A DNA stretch of 64,000 nucleotides from Bradysia coprophila. Its lineage: Eukaryota > Arthropoda > Insecta > Diptera > Sciaridae. The stretch spans positions 2,356,001-2,420,000 of the forward strand of contig NW_023503493.1 in NCBI RefSeq assembly GCF_014529535.1, given 5' to 3'. The notes below the pieces were generated by a model. It was not told where the DNA came from and did not search any database. It worked only from the letters and a program-made list of their open reading frames with translations. Of the stretch, positions 21,410 through 33,785 are shown piece after piece. Both the position numbers and the translations under genes were made by a program. How positions within the stretch are numbered: position 1 is the stretch's first letter; every line of letters begins with the position of its first letter.

Positions 21410-22550
21410 TGTTCTATTTTACAACTATCATGTAAACGAAGGCTAAACGGAGTGCTCTTCTTAAGTGGAAACTATACTTTAAATAAATGCATCTCTAACT
21501 TATCTGACAAAAATTTCACAACATTTTCATAGTGACAGTCATTAAAAGATTTCATTTGCACCATCCATAAGATTTGTCAATTTCTGAAACAACACAATTT
21601 TTACATTTCGTTCTGCTTTCTTTGAAAATTCATAATGACAAAATAGCTTTGTTCCAAATAACTTTAAACACAATTTTTTTTCTGGCCGAACGAGCACGAT
21701 TTCACCCATAGAGATCGGTTTTCATATTGATGAGGTTGTATATCTATGGATGAAATTCGACAATCATATGACCTCGGAATAAACCTATAGAATTGTCGTG
21801 TGACGTCTAATGAAACTAAATAAATTACCGCTATTAGATTTTTAATTAGATGGTTGCGCGATTCACTGTCACAGTAAATGAGAAAAAGAAATGACCGCAA
21901 CTGTGGTATTATTTGTATTAAGGTGAATTCTTCGCAGCTGTCACTTCTTTTTTGCGTTAACCAGCGTCCTTTTTTTTATTTATTGTCACCACGAAAAAAG
22001 GCTGTTGGCGCAACCTCCTAATAATATACAACCTTGGCAACCACAGCGGATCATACTGATACAGAGTGTGAGCTGTGTGGAATTCATTGAAAACGTGGAA
22101 ATCATAAGATATGAGACTTTTGAGATGTCGTTCACTGTATCTCCGGCAATTTTAAACCTACATAGTCAAGTGATAGCTCGTTTTGCTCGTATTTGAAGGG
22201 AGAATATGGTAGAATAGGTTTTGTGACGATATAGACCAAAGGGTAGAAACTCAAATTTTCGGCTATATATAGTTGCTGCCAAGGTTGCCGCGTCTCAAAA
22301 AAAATTTCTTCGTTCTTTTTTTGGGGGGTTAGACTGCGTCAAGTCCTCCGCTATCGCTCCGGACATGATAATTGTGACGCTCTTTATCATCAAACACGGA
22401 ATAGTTTCAGAGTACGGCGTTCGATAAATAGTTGATTTACCAAAAATAACATGGGGTCTCATCAAAATTTATTTTATTTCAACCATCACATACATTTAAC
22501 CAAAGTATATAAACCCTGAAGGTAGCGCAAATCCGCAAGAACATACGGAC
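21410..22550. other. Gene-free flank with a repeat fragment
   Basis: No credible gene is seen. From about 22128 to 22320 the sequence (ATCTCCGGCAATTTTAAA..., CTCGTTTTGCTCGTATTTGAAG) is shared with 34884-35036. Homology with the copy-1 peptide locus begins near 22380 (CTCTTTATCATCAAA). Confidence 0.5.
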
Positions 22551-22552
22551 CC

Positions 22553-22804
22553 CTACTTTGTTTGACCGATTGTAGCACATGCAGGTGCAGTAAAGTCTCT
22601 ACAGCAGACGCCGAGGCACCAATCATTGCAATTTGGTATTAGGCAACCTGGTGTACAAATAGCCATGCATTCCGCCCACTCTTCAGAACGGCGTACTCTT
22701 ACTCGTGCAGGAGAAAAATTTTCCACTGGCTGTTCACCACTCGAGCGGCAAACATTATCAAACAGTAGGATAATGACAACGGTGAACAGTAAAAGGAATT
22801 TCAT
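22553..22804 (-). CDS. Secreted 8-cysteine prepropeptide, copy 2
   Basis: This 83-codon single exon is the paralogue of 7336-7566. Residues 1-39 (signal plus pro-part, ending RVRVRR) differ from copy 1 at only three positions. Residues 40-76 differ at 13 of 37 positions, yet all eight cysteines (46, 50, 54, 59, 63, 67, 68, 76) are kept. Seven extra residues follow the last Cys. A conserved leader with a changing mature part is the pattern seen in families of secreted defence or effector peptides; function here is unknown. The gene is followed on minus by AATAAA near 22473. The proximal TATA box of copy 1 is absent, and the distal one (22979-22988) is present. Confidence 0.8.
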   Translation of the reverse strand: MKFLLLFTVVIILLFDNVCRSSGEQPVENFSPARVRVRRSEEWAECMAICTPGCLIPNCNDWCLGVCCRDFTAPACATIGQTK

Positions 22805-22978
22805 TGCGGCAATCTGATACGAAATTGGAAAAGTAAAACTTTATTAACTTTGTCTGTGTCAGAATTTGTCAGAATTTAAAATAGAAATTGCATCACCTTT
22901 TGCAGAACAGGAAAGAAGACACTTTTCTTATACTTTCAGTAAGTTTTAGAACGAATGATTGAATTGACTGCTTTAAGA

Positions 22979-22988
22979 CCTTTTTATA
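22979..22988 (-). promoter_or_regulatory. TATA box upstream of 8-Cys peptide copy 2
   Basis: On minus this reads TATAAAAAGG, at the same relative place as 7741-7750 in copy 1. It is the only TATA-like box retained in both promoters. Confidence 0.4.
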
Positions 22989-23096
22989 GATGTTTTTTAA
23001 AATCTTATCAGTTGTTTAAATACTGCAATGTTGTTCTTTACTTGTGAACAGATGGGAAAACAAGAACGGTAAGTAGGGTGGCCGTTTGTTAGCTAT

Positions 23097-23200
23097 GGGC
23101 GATAATGATAATGATTATCGATAATTATCGACTTTTTTTTATCGAAAATTATCAAAAAAATATATCGATAAACGATAATTATTGATATTTTGATAATTAC
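23097..23200. repeat. TATCGATA-rich array, left flank of the foldback element
   Basis: The sequence is dense in GATAATTATCGATAA-type words. A matching block lies on the other side of the foldback at 24726-24921. TATCGATA is the core of the DREF/BEAF-type site of insects, but simple low-complexity expansion is an equal explanation. Confidence 0.7.
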
Positions 23201-23201
23201 T

Positions 23202-24725
23202 GTTTGTTCAAAAATGAAATGCACAGTTTTTAGTATTTCGAGACATTTCAAAATTGCAATCTGTCAGATAGTAAAGGATGCGTTTAATTACCCGGCGAAT
23301 TAAAAGATTTGAAATTTGAATGATTTTTTCCACAGCTACATATTTTTGCATGTTAAGTTTCTTACATTTTTGGCAGATAGCATTTTAATAGTAGGAAACT
23401 TAGATTTCGTAGGAAGAATTCGCGGACGGAAAAATGTAAATTTATTTTGAGTCTGAGTATTGTTCTACATCTATGATTTCTCTTAGATCGTGTTTCTATT
23501 CAAACAAATCGATGGTCTTTGAATACTCAAATCTGTAGAAAGACCGTCTGCTTCATACATTTAGCAAATTTTTTACAAGAAGTTTTATCAGCACTTGAAG
23601 TGACGATATTGGAAACACGAATAAGCATCAGGGAAAAAAAATTTGTCAACAATTATAAATCCCAGTACATGGGAATAGAGTTGAATTAAATTCTACTTTA
23701 CACACATTTAATAGTTGCTTTTGTTATTCAATGCACAAAACTTATTCTACAAAACCAGTTCATTCGGTCAACATACATTTCTATTGGAATGGCAATTGTC
23801 AAAATGACATCGAAGCCATTGATTTATGATGCCGAGAAGGAACATTCATCTCGCAGAAATTTTACTTTTTCATTACTTTTTATGTTTTTGTATTTACTTT
23901 GAGTTATCATGAATAATGAAAAGGATTTCGTAAAAACACAAAAAAATAAACAAAACAATAAAAGAAATGTAAAAGTAAAATTTCTGAGAGATGAATGTAC
24001 CTTCTCGTCATCATAAATCAATGGCTTCGATATTATTTTGACAATTGAAATTTCAATAGAACATGTATGTTGGCTCAGTGGACTGGTTTTGTAGAATAGG
24101 TTTTGTGCATTGAATATTTAACAAAAGCAACTATTAAATGTGTGTTAATTATAGGTTAATTCAACTCTATGATTCCCATGTAGTGCGTAATAATTACTAG
24201 AAAGATCACCAAAACTAGTTGATCAATGCAAAAATTGAACTTGTCTTGAAGCAAATTTATTCGGTATTTGAAAAAGAGTCGCTAATATATGCAGCTATAG
24301 TATTTTTGACAACTGTTAAAAGTTATGGAATGTATTGTGGATTGGATTGTATCGATTTATTTAAAATTCTCAATGGTGGCTGGGTTTTAACAGTTAGCCG
24401 CTGTACAACACCATCGATTTCTTTGAATAAAGACACGATCTAAGACAAATTATAGATGTCGAAAAATACTCAGACTAAAAATAAATTTATATTTTTCCGT
24501 TCGCAAATTCTTCTGACGAAATCTAAGTTTCCTACTATTAAAATGCTATTTGCAAAAAATGTAAGAAACTTAACATGCAAAAATCTGAAGCTGTGGAAAA
24601 AAACCATTCAAATTTCAAATCTGTTAATGCGCCGGTTAATTAAACGCATCCTTTACTATCTGACAGATTGAAATTGTCAACTGTCTCGAAATACTAAAAA
24701 CTGTGCATTTCATTTTTGAACAAAC
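23202..24725. mobile_element. Foldback element with nested inverted repeats
   Basis: The outer arms are about 313 bp (23202-23514 and 24413-24725), beginning GTTTGTTCAAAAATG and its complement. Inside, 23660-23915 and 23930-24190 form a second, unrelated inverted pair centred near 23920. The outer family is found again at 44325-45252 with a different, ATTTGT-rich core. The element is absent from the corresponding place downstream of 8-Cys peptide copy 1. No gene is encoded. Confidence 0.8.
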
Positions 24726-24921
24726 TGTATCAAGATGTCGATAATTCGATAGATCGATATTTCGGTCCGAAAATCCGATATTTATCGATATATTCCGATA
24801 TATCGGTACATGATCATATTTCGATATTTCGATAATTATCAAATTATTGATAACGATATGATTAATCGATTCGATTATCGATAATTTATTTCGATTGATA
24901 CTATCGATAATTTTTAACGGC
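24726..24921. repeat. TATCGATA-rich array, right flank
   Basis: Many overlapping words such as TTATCGATA, TCGATATTTCGATA and GATTATCGATAA follow the foldback arm. Together with 23097-23200 this suggests that the foldback inserted into, or carries, a CGAT-rich array. Confidence 0.7.
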
Positions 24922-26344
24922 TCCCGTCCCAATCGTTTGTATTCAATTGTATATTTATTGGTAAATCAACGAAAAATGCCTCTCTAGATTTCGACGTCGA
25001 ACCGATTTTCTACACGTTTCTACACAAGGCCGTTTGAAATGGCATCCACGTTAGAAATCCATCCACAGGATTTAAAATTTAGTACTCAAATGGCAGTTCA
25101 TTTTTGACATAAAAGTTTGTGTAAATGCGCTAAAAAAGCAGGGTATATTGCGGATAAAGCGGTTAGTGAAGGGCCGAGTCGCAAGTTCGTTCACACTGAA
25201 AAATTTGAAGAAAAAAAATTCCGTAGGACGAACTTTTTGACTTTTCCCCATTCGCTCCTACTACGCCTAAAGTATTTTATTCGCAATCTGGGCGTCCATA
25301 CGAGTCCAACGAGCTATCACACGCCACGAAAGGTTAAGATTTGGCCGAGATATTAATTTTCAAAACTTGGAATTTTGTTTGAAGAAATGGATTTTCACAC
25401 GTTTTGAAATTGATGAATTTTACCAACCTCTGTTATTCTGTCACTTACTTTGTCACTTTGTGACAACGAAACTTTTGAATTTACCGGTGGATTTGGCCAA
25501 GGTAAATATATGGGCGGAAGGTAATGTCATACATAACCGAATCAGATGTGCAGTGGCATGAAAGTTAGCTATAACTGCCATCTCTCCACTTCTTTAAAAA
25601 CACAAAATTGCTTTGAAACCTGGGCCATCTGTTTTGTGATAGGCACAACACTTTTTTGTGAAACACAAGTAAATCATAGTCAACCATTTGACAAAAAGGT
25701 GTTATTAGCATCGAACTATTGTGCTAGGCCCCGCGTCTAAATGGCATTTCCTCCGCCAATACTCTCCCTAGCAACCAAACTACAATTATTAAGGTGGTAG
25801 ATACGTTTATGGATCACTGCTACTTTGTTCGCTCGTGTTGTTGGTTTTAAGTCATATTAAAAATCAGCGTTTCTCAAACTTATTTTCCCCCCTACATCGA
25901 TTTTTTGAGAGAGTTTGGATGCTAGAGAGAGTATTGCCTCCGCTCATTTATTTACCTTGGATTTGGCCGAAATTTTCAGTGTATGTCAAGGACGTACGTA
26001 ATTCTAAGAAACTAATTTGAAGGAATTTTTACAAAAGCTTATAATTTCGGAGCTAAGAGCGTGTTGAGCTATGTCAGCCATTCCTCAATTTTGGTTCGTT
26101 TTAAAGACAAATTTATAGAGTTTAGTATTCTAGTTGACGCATGTTTCACTGTTTATCCCAAAAATCACTCATTTGGGAGCTATGAGCGTTTTAATTGTGA
26201 GCTATTAGACTCATATTTCGGAAAGTACAGCAGATAGAAAGTTCTATTCAATGGCAAAGTCATAGAGTTTTGGATTCGACGCGTGTTTCAGGGTTTTCCT
26301 AAAAAGTCGTTTATTTTGGAACTATGACCATTTTAACCGAAATT
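24922..26344. other. Gene-free stretch of repeat remnants
   Basis: 25300-25370 matches 7862-7935, placing it within the segmental duplication. The remaining ORFs (for example 25117-25356) have no homology or motif. Nothing else was recognised. Confidence 0.5.
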
Positions 26345-26735
26345 TTTTTTTGCGTCACAACTGGCAGATGTTGAGAAAAGGTAAGAAAATTGGTAAAATA
26401 GGGAAAAATACGTCCTGAAACAAAGGAAAAACGGAAAAAGCCGAGTCATCTGCCAATTTTTTCGGTAAATTTTTTGCTTTTTTTGCGAGTCGAAGCTGTA
26501 AGCGTCACCTCCACCGACATCAGTTCTTTTGTAAGTGGATAACAGGACTTGTGTAACACCTCCACTGTAAGTGGTTTTGGGTGAAAATCATTACATACGC
26601 CTTAAAGAAAACTACTTGTTGCAGACTATTGCTATACAAAGGGGCAACGCAGCATGTATTCGCGGAACTTTAGGAAGGAATAGAGCAGATGATTTTTACT
26701 TATTGTAATATGTGTTGATTGAAAAAATCTTTTTA
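26345..26735. repeat. Second copy of the 7990-8390 block
   Basis: The block runs parallel to 7990-8390 with small changes, including loss of the CACTTTGTGACGC half of the hairpin. It ends inside the LINE 3' tail at GAAAAAATCTTTTTA, where the element 26736-27953 interrupts it. The tail resumes near 27970. Confidence 0.75.
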
Positions 26736-27953
26736 GACCCGTACGAAGTACTGGGGTCTTATAGGTTTACGCATACGTTTGTAACACGTCGAATTGGACT
26801 CCCTGAGTAAGGGGAAACCTATTGTGGTTGTCCAGAGATGCCAAATCAGCAAGAAAAAAAATGTCCGTCTGTCCGTCCGTCCGTCTGTCTGTCTGGACGA
26901 TAACTTGAGTAAAACGCATCCGATTTTGAAAATTCTTTTTTTCCCCGTTTGGTAATGTCAAAAGACAGGCTAAGTTCGAAGATGAGTGATTTTGGATCGA
27001 CCCCTCCCGAGCTGTGGCCCAATAAGTGCTTTACGGTTTTTCGAAGATATCTCCGGACATTTAAACGTTAAACTCGTAAGTGATACGTCAAATAAAAGGT
27101 ATTTACAATACCGATCGACAAAAAAAAGTTTATGGAAATCGGATGACCGACTCGTGAGTTAGACCCCTTGGTGTGAAACAGGCACAGGGCGGCAAGCAAT
27201 TTTTGCTTGTAGGTCGGCCACATTTGAACATATTTCGTCTGTTTTAGCTTTATTAGATAGGTATTGACCGTACCAATCAGGGAAAAAAAAGTTTATGAAA
27301 TTATGTTCTCCGGAGCGTGAGCTAGGTCTCTTGGAGTGAGCTCTTATCTGGCTACTCGGCCGTACAGTGAACGTGGAGTATTTTGTCAATATCTCGAGTA
27401 AATTTTGACCGAATTTCATGATTTTTTTTGTTTAAAAGGTATTAACGAATGTAAAGCGTCGGTACTATTTTCGGTTTCCTAACAAAATGGCTGCCGGCGG
27501 CCATATTGGATTTTAGTAAAATTGAAGTATCTTGGGAAAAATGATGCTTAGAGAGTTTCTGTTAACATGGAAATAATGTGTTAAGTGTGAGGGGTTTCAG
27601 GGATTCCATATATGGACATCTATATATACCTATATACAGCTATATTGAGCTATATACATGCATATAGAGCTATATAATAGCATATTCCTCTGTGAAATGT
27701 TTATTTACAGTGAAATATAGGTAAATATAGCGGTATATAGCTGTTTAAATAGGAATTTATGAAATTTGACTTCGTACAGGGCTGTCTATATTGCCTCCGG
27801 CAATTTAATTGTATATGATAACAAGGCAAAGAGTGGATAATGTAAGTGATTTTAAAGGGAGAATAGTTTTTCAGCAGAGAAGAAAATGAAGTAAGAGAAA
27901 TGAAGAGTTTCACATTAAAGGCTTTTGATACGAATAGGTGTTTCGTACGGGTC
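26736..27953. mobile_element. 1.2-kb non-autonomous element with GACCCGTACGAA ends
   Basis: The ends GACCCGTACGAAGTA and TTCGTACGGGTC are inverted. The left end is itself palindromic (GACCCGTACG...TACTGGGGTC). Inside are a (GTCY)n microsatellite at about 26864-26895 and TATA-rich tandem words near 27620-27690. The empty site is visible at 8371-8392, so this copy inserted after the duplication. A relative with GCCCCGTACGAAGTACG starts at 42071, and a fragment lies near 6800-6900. No transposase is encoded. Confidence 0.75.
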
Positions 27954-27969
27954 GGCGTTAGCTATGTTT

Positions 27970-29480
27970 TCTTTTACTGACTGTGCCGCGGCATGCCGTA
28001 AGCGAGCAGTCTTTTTTTACGCTCACAGTATAATAAGTACCAAAGCGATGTGTAAATCTTTGTCACCCTAATGGTGTGAATCAGCTCCGCTAAAATTTGT
28101 GTTAATTCAAGCTCAATTTAAACAAAAAACATTTTCTGTGGCATAAATACCAGTTTTTATATCTAAGTCTATTTACTCCAGTTGTTTTGTGTTCGAATTC
28201 TGTTTTTATCAAAAAGCTGCAAGTTATATTGGATGCGCAGCTAAAATGTTTTTTCGTGTGTTGCTATGGCAAATACCCTTGTGGGATATGGTGAAATGTG
28301 GTCTCAGTTTACTGGGTCATATAAACACTTTTACCCAAATAACGAAACCATTGGTTATGAATACAACAAGTCGACGTGTAAAGAGTGCAACACAGTTACG
28401 AATAACTGGGTTGGCCTCTTTACACAAACGATGAGTGTGCGTAAACATTATGTCGGTCAACGCATATTGTTCATGTCCCGAACGCGAAAACGTAGAGGTT
28501 GTTAAGTTAGTTGAGCTATATTTTGGGCGTGTTAATAAACGGACGTTCTGTCCAGTAAACTTAAATGCATAGTTCATTCTATTCTCCATACCCTCGTAGA
28601 AATAAAAATTGAATTGCAATCCTTTACAGTCAGCCAATTACATTATGACTACGGGATTGTAGGATGCTTTACTTTTACATCCTACACACGTCCCACATTC
28701 AATTGAACCAACGAATTCAGTTTCATTTTTGATATCGTCGATTGGCACCATTGACATACAACAAGTGGTTAGTTCTCATTATCTGCATGTGGTGTTACAC
28801 CCAAAGTATATAAACACTGAAGGTAATGCAGACCCTCAGCGGATCAGAGAAATTACGGATCCAAACTTTCAGGTGAATTCATTTTCGTATGTTGTCTAAC
28901 TTAGACTTGTGCAACATGACGGCCCTAAATCCTTCCAATTCACCACTAAATACAACTTGACGCAAACGAATTTTATATGTGTGCAACATAACGTCGCTAA
29001 ATCGTTCCAAATTCACCGCTAGATGTAACTTGACGAAAACGAATTCAATACGTGTGCAACATGACGGAGCTAAAATTCACAGCGATGTGTAAATCTTTGT
29101 CACCCTAATGGTGTGAATCAGCTCCGCTAAAATTTTTGTCAATTCAAGCTCAAATTAAACAAAAAACATTTTCTGTCTAAATACCAGTTCTTATATCTAA
29201 GTATATTTACTCCAGTTGTTTTGTGTTCGGATTCTGTTTTTATCAAAAAGCTGCAAGTTATATTGTATGCGTAGCTAAAAGGTTTTTTTGTTCGTTGCTA
29301 TGGCAAATACCCCAGTAGAAATAAAAATTGAATTGAAATCGTTTTTAGTCACCCAATTACATTATGACTACGGGATTGTATGATGCTTTACTTTTACATA
29401 TCCTACACACGTCCCACAACGAATTCAGTTTAATTTTTGATTGTCTTATTGTCTGCTTGTGGTGGCACCATATACTTAGA
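27970..29480. repeat. Copies of the 8400-9230 and 9920-10390 units
   Basis: 27970-28800 repeats 8390-9230 nearly base for base, including the doubtful ORFs (28189-28505). It has a GCATGCCGCG-type expansion in the LINE tail stem. 29060-29470 repeats the 310-bp-deleted form seen at 9920-10390. Between them, 28800-29060 has a TATATAAAC box near 28806, also seen near 22506. Confidence 0.75.
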
Positions 29481-30384
29481 TATTTAGAATCTAGTATAGC
29501 ACTGAACCAAGCACTAGAACTGATTTATCCACAAAATAAACAACATTTTTTGAACGGCCACAAGTATAAATTTAATGAGAGCCTCTAAAGTGTCACAAGT
29601 TTAAAATTTTTAGTTCACTTTAAAACATAGACAGATTTATAGAAGTTCGCACAAATAATTGTCAAATATTATTATTTAATGAAAATTTGTCAATAAACAA
29701 TTGGATGAAACCTCGGATGAAACATTTATTTATCGAAACCAATATACTGTCAATAACTAGAGCATGTGTGTCCAAAATATAGTGCACCGGCAACTCTGAT
29801 CTTTTATAATGACAACACAGTAGGGTTGCATACGCAGGCCCTTCCTGGAAAATCTGTTCTACTGCTTGGTTCAGATGCTATGAATCTAGGAATCCATACG
29901 AGTGCAACGAGCTGTCACACGTTATATTAGCTTACGATTTTGCTGAGATATTAAACGTCAAAATTTTGGTTTTTGTATGAAAATAAGCAAAATTTCGTTT
30001 TTACAGATAACTTCGATCGCCTACGTTAGTTAGTTCCAATGGAAAATTGGATCCAGCAACTTTTGAACGTTTCTATAGATTTTCCTAAAATTTTGGTTAG
30101 AGGCTAATATTGACCCAAAAATAAGAATGGAATTTTCAAAAGTTGGAAAAAACCAAGGTAAATATAGTGAGGAGGTAATGCCATTCAGACGCGCGGCCTA
30201 ACACGCGGTTCGATGCCAATGACATCTTTTTTTTAAATGGTTGACTACGATTTATTTTTATTTCACAAAAATATTTTCACTATCTCACAACAGATGGCCC
30301 AACTTTCTATTCCATATTTTGCTTTCAATGAATGGATGAGATGGCGTTTGTATCGAACTTTCGTGCCACCGCACATCGTCTTTG
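29481..30384. other. Gene-free repeat remnants
   Basis: The stretch 29880-30130 (CGAGTGCAACGAGCTGTCACACG..., CTATAGATTTTCCT) is related to 10390-10500 and to 39560-39760 in part. No coding evidence was found. Confidence 0.45.
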
Positions 30385-31515
30385 TAGCACAATTTCTAAA
30401 ATAAAAGATATCGCTAGAGTTGACGCTTTCAGCTTCGTTACGTAAAAATTAAATTGTTCGTCCAATTAGTTCAAAGAAGCTGGCTTAGTTTTACTCATCA
30501 TCTGCCAAATAATTTTTAATTTTAATTTTAATTTTTTCTCCCAGATGTGTTGCAGATAAATTTTCTTGCTGGTCTGTTCCTGAACATCTGCCACTTTGCA
30601 GATTTTTTTTGGTAAAATTTTCGTTGTTTTTAGTCATTTTTTTTTGATAATTTAACGAAAATCGAAAATTTGACAAAAATTGAAGTTTTAACGAAAATTG
30701 AAAATTTGTCGAAAATTGAAAATTTGACGGAATTGGAAAATTTGACGAAAATCCACGGGCCTGACACTTTTAATGCTATTATTTATTTTTTAAATGTGCA
30801 GTTCATAGTATACAGCCCGTGCAAAAATGGAAAACTCGAAGAAATTTGAAAATTTGACAAAAATCGAAAATTTAAACAAAATTGAAAATTTGACGAAAAT
30901 TTGAAGAAAATTGAAAATTTGACGAAAATTGAAAATTTAACGAAAATCGAAAAATTTGGTGAAAATCAACTCTTTGAAAGTGACCTAATTTTTCCAGCTG
31001 CCCAACATACCCCGAAAGTAACCAAATTTTTCTAAAGTATTCCAAATTGCAGCCATAATTTCAAAAAGTTTGAATTTTGAAACGACCAAACCACAACCAA
31101 CTTCACAACAATCATCACAACACTATTGACATCACAACAAAATGGCTGTACGTACATTTATATATGAGGGAAATTGTTCCGAAAATTAACTAATTAATTC
31201 TTCAAAATTCTGATTTTTAAAAAAAATTTAGACTGGAAACAACCAAAATTTTACCAAAAAAATCTGCGTCGCATGTAGCAGATAAATTTTCTTGCTGTTC
31301 TGTTCCTGAAAATCTGCCACTTTGGGACGCAGATTTTTTTGGTAAAATTTTGGTTGTTTCCAGTCTAAATTTTTTTTTTGTAAAAATTATTTGACAGATG
31401 ATAAGAAAACCTAAGCCAGCTTGTTTGAACTAATTGGGTGTAAAATTTAATTTTTGCGTAACGAAGCTGAAAGCGTCAACTCTAGCGATATCATTCATTT
31501 TAGAAATTGTATTTC
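30385..31515. mobile_element. Foldback element with arms of about 130 bp
   Basis: 30385-30525 (AATTTCTAAAAT...GTTGACGCTTTCAGCTTCG) is the reverse complement of 31380-31515. A second inner palindrome at 31221-31377 has arms of about 50 bp (AAATTTAGACTGGAAAC / GTTTCCAGTCTAAATTT). The middle is filled with the GAAAATTTGACG satellite. Confidence 0.75.
30655..30970. repeat. Degenerate GAAAATTTGACGAAAATC satellite
   Basis: An 18- to 20-bp unit is repeated many times with drift, interrupted near 30755-30835. A few more units appear at 31620-31700. Confidence 0.8.
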
Positions 31516-32394
31516 AAAGACTGCGTCACACTTTTCTCGAAGAGATTTTTGTTGGGATATCAGTCGTTTTAGAAGTGTAGTCAACACTGCTTTTTATAAC
31601 AGTTTACAGTTTTATCCAAAAATCCAAAATTTGACGAAATTCCAAAATCTGACGAAATTCAGAAAATTTGACGAAAATCGAAAATTTGACGAAAGTAACT
31701 CTCTAACTGCCACCATTCAAGAAACGAAGTGACTATTTACAGGCGCCTGCGAATAGTCTTTACATTCTAGAAAATGCTATTCGTAGGCGCCGGCGAATAG
31801 TCAAATTAGTATTGAAAATGCTATTCGCAGGCACCATCACAAACCTCATCGTAGTTCATAGAAACAATTGCTGTGAGATTGATTATGACCGCAAATGATA
31901 GGGGGTGGTGAACTGATGTCATTATAGAACCAATCAGCCGACGCGGACCACCTTCACTAGCAAGCTATGACAAACTATTTATTGACCATTTTTCGAACGA
32001 CCGTATGTTAAGTTTGTAAACACTTTATGCTAAGAAATCACTGTACGGAATATCGAATCACTGTACACTTTGAAATAACTCTAAATTTATATCGAGTCTA
32101 GGAGTCTTTTAAATCAATTTCAACCTAGAATGCTTTGTAATAGGTTTAGATACAAGGCTCTGTAGAGCAAATAAAACATTCTGAACTCTAAAAGTGAAGT
32201 ACTCAGTAGAAATTTGAAATAGTTCATCTGGCGCTTGAGAGCTGGGGAGAATATCCCACCAGATAGTAGTTAGTAAAAGTAGAACGGACGGCCGGGGCGG
32301 TGTACAACGTCTATAGTAACAGAACAGTCCAAGTGAACTGTACAATAAGACGGACGGCCTGGGTGGTTTATAACGTCCGATAGTTATTTACGTA

Positions 32395-33197
32395 TCTGTT
32401 GTGGACGGTATATTTTAGGCAATTTCGCGAGTTGTAGCCCGAACGAAGTGAGGGCGACAAGCGAAAGTGCCTAAAATAAACCGTCCACAACAGATGCGTA
32501 TACAACTTTTCATGCCGAGGGCCCAAATTACGAGAAAAATTCCGTAATTTTTGCCCAAGGCATGAAAAGTAAAGGAAACAGTCCAAGTGTACTGTGTAAA
32601 GAAGAACGGCCAGGGTGGTGTTTTAACGTTCATGTTAAACGTTGGTGGTAATTGGTGTCGGTCAATTATCTGCATACGTGTCTCTGGTAGAGACCGTCCC
32701 TACAGAAATAACACCGTACGTGGGTGCAACTCATTGGTGAACAAACGAGCCTGCAGGCAACTTTCACTGATCTAAAACAAATATTTTTAATATAAATGTA
32801 CATACATCCCGATGTAATTAGAATTTTCGGTATTTTTATCGTTGCGCTTTAGCAACGGACTATAGCAGTACGTATGAGAAAAGTCTTCTAATGTGCGAAA
32901 TTCTGAGTGTTAAGATGTAAATTTGGAATGTAGAGTGATTTTGAAGGTGAAATTTGAAATGAAAAATTGGTGCCAGGGTTTCTAAAAAATTCTAACAATA
33001 GACCGTGTGAAGTATAATAGTCATTTTTGTAACTGTTTTGGACGATTGATTTTAGACAATTTCGTGGATTGTAGGCCGAACAAAGTGATATATCAACCGT
33101 CCCAAACAGGTACACATGGGAATTTTCATGCAAAGAGCCGAAAATCCAAGAAAATTTGAAAAATTTCCCCCATTTTCGGCCCGAAGCATGAAAATAA
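32395..33197. repeat. Two diverged copies of a double-hairpin module
   Basis: Copy one (32395-32575) has TGTTGTGGACGG...CCGTCCACAACA followed by ACTTTTCATGCC...GGCATGAAAAGT. Copy two (about 33031-33197) has CTGTTTTGGACG...CCGTCCCAAACAG, then TTTTCATGC...GCATGAAAA. Between the arms both have a TTTAGGCAATTTCG / TTTAGACAATTTCG core and a CGAA(C)AAAGTGA-like word. Confidence 0.65.
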
Positions 33198-33498
33198 CTT
33201 ATTTTTAATTGATGTAGATTATTATTCTGCAGAACAAAAGTGTGAACAGAAAATCTGAAAGATGTTTTCTTGATTTTATATTTCACTTTAAAATCTGTAA
33301 TTTGAATAAGCCTAAAATGATATCTCGATACATTCTAATTCATTCTAATTGGATTCTTACTAAGATTCTAATAAGTGGGATGGCAATAATATTTTTCAAT
33401 AATTTTTATAAAAAATGTTTAACATTTTTTTCTATTGTTTTCATGGTAAATCTTCTTTTTATTGAACTATGAAACTTTTTTCTCAAAATCGCACACGG

Positions 33499-33785
33499 TC
33501 TATTGTATTTTCCTTGTACAAAATAGCCACAATGCGGCTACTAAAACAACTGGATTTACTTGGACATAATGGTCACAAAGTACTGTAGCTGTTGAAGCGA
33601 TTGGATTTTCCTGATACAGAATTTCCACAAAGTGGCTATCAAAAGAAATGGATTTTCCTTGTACAGACCTCACGGCACTATGGCAAATAAAACAACTGGA
33701 TTTCCTTATACAGACAGAATTACTACAAAGTATTGTAGCTATCAAAATGGCTTCAATTTCCTTGTACAGAATGGCCACAAAGTCT
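33499..33785. repeat. Degenerate tandem repeat of about 50 bp
   Basis: Units contain TTTTCCTTGTACAGA, GCCACAAAG and a variable GTAGCTATCAAAA part. About five or six units are recognisable. They are followed to about 34060 by sequence rich in CAGATC and CTGAAA words. Confidence 0.6.
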
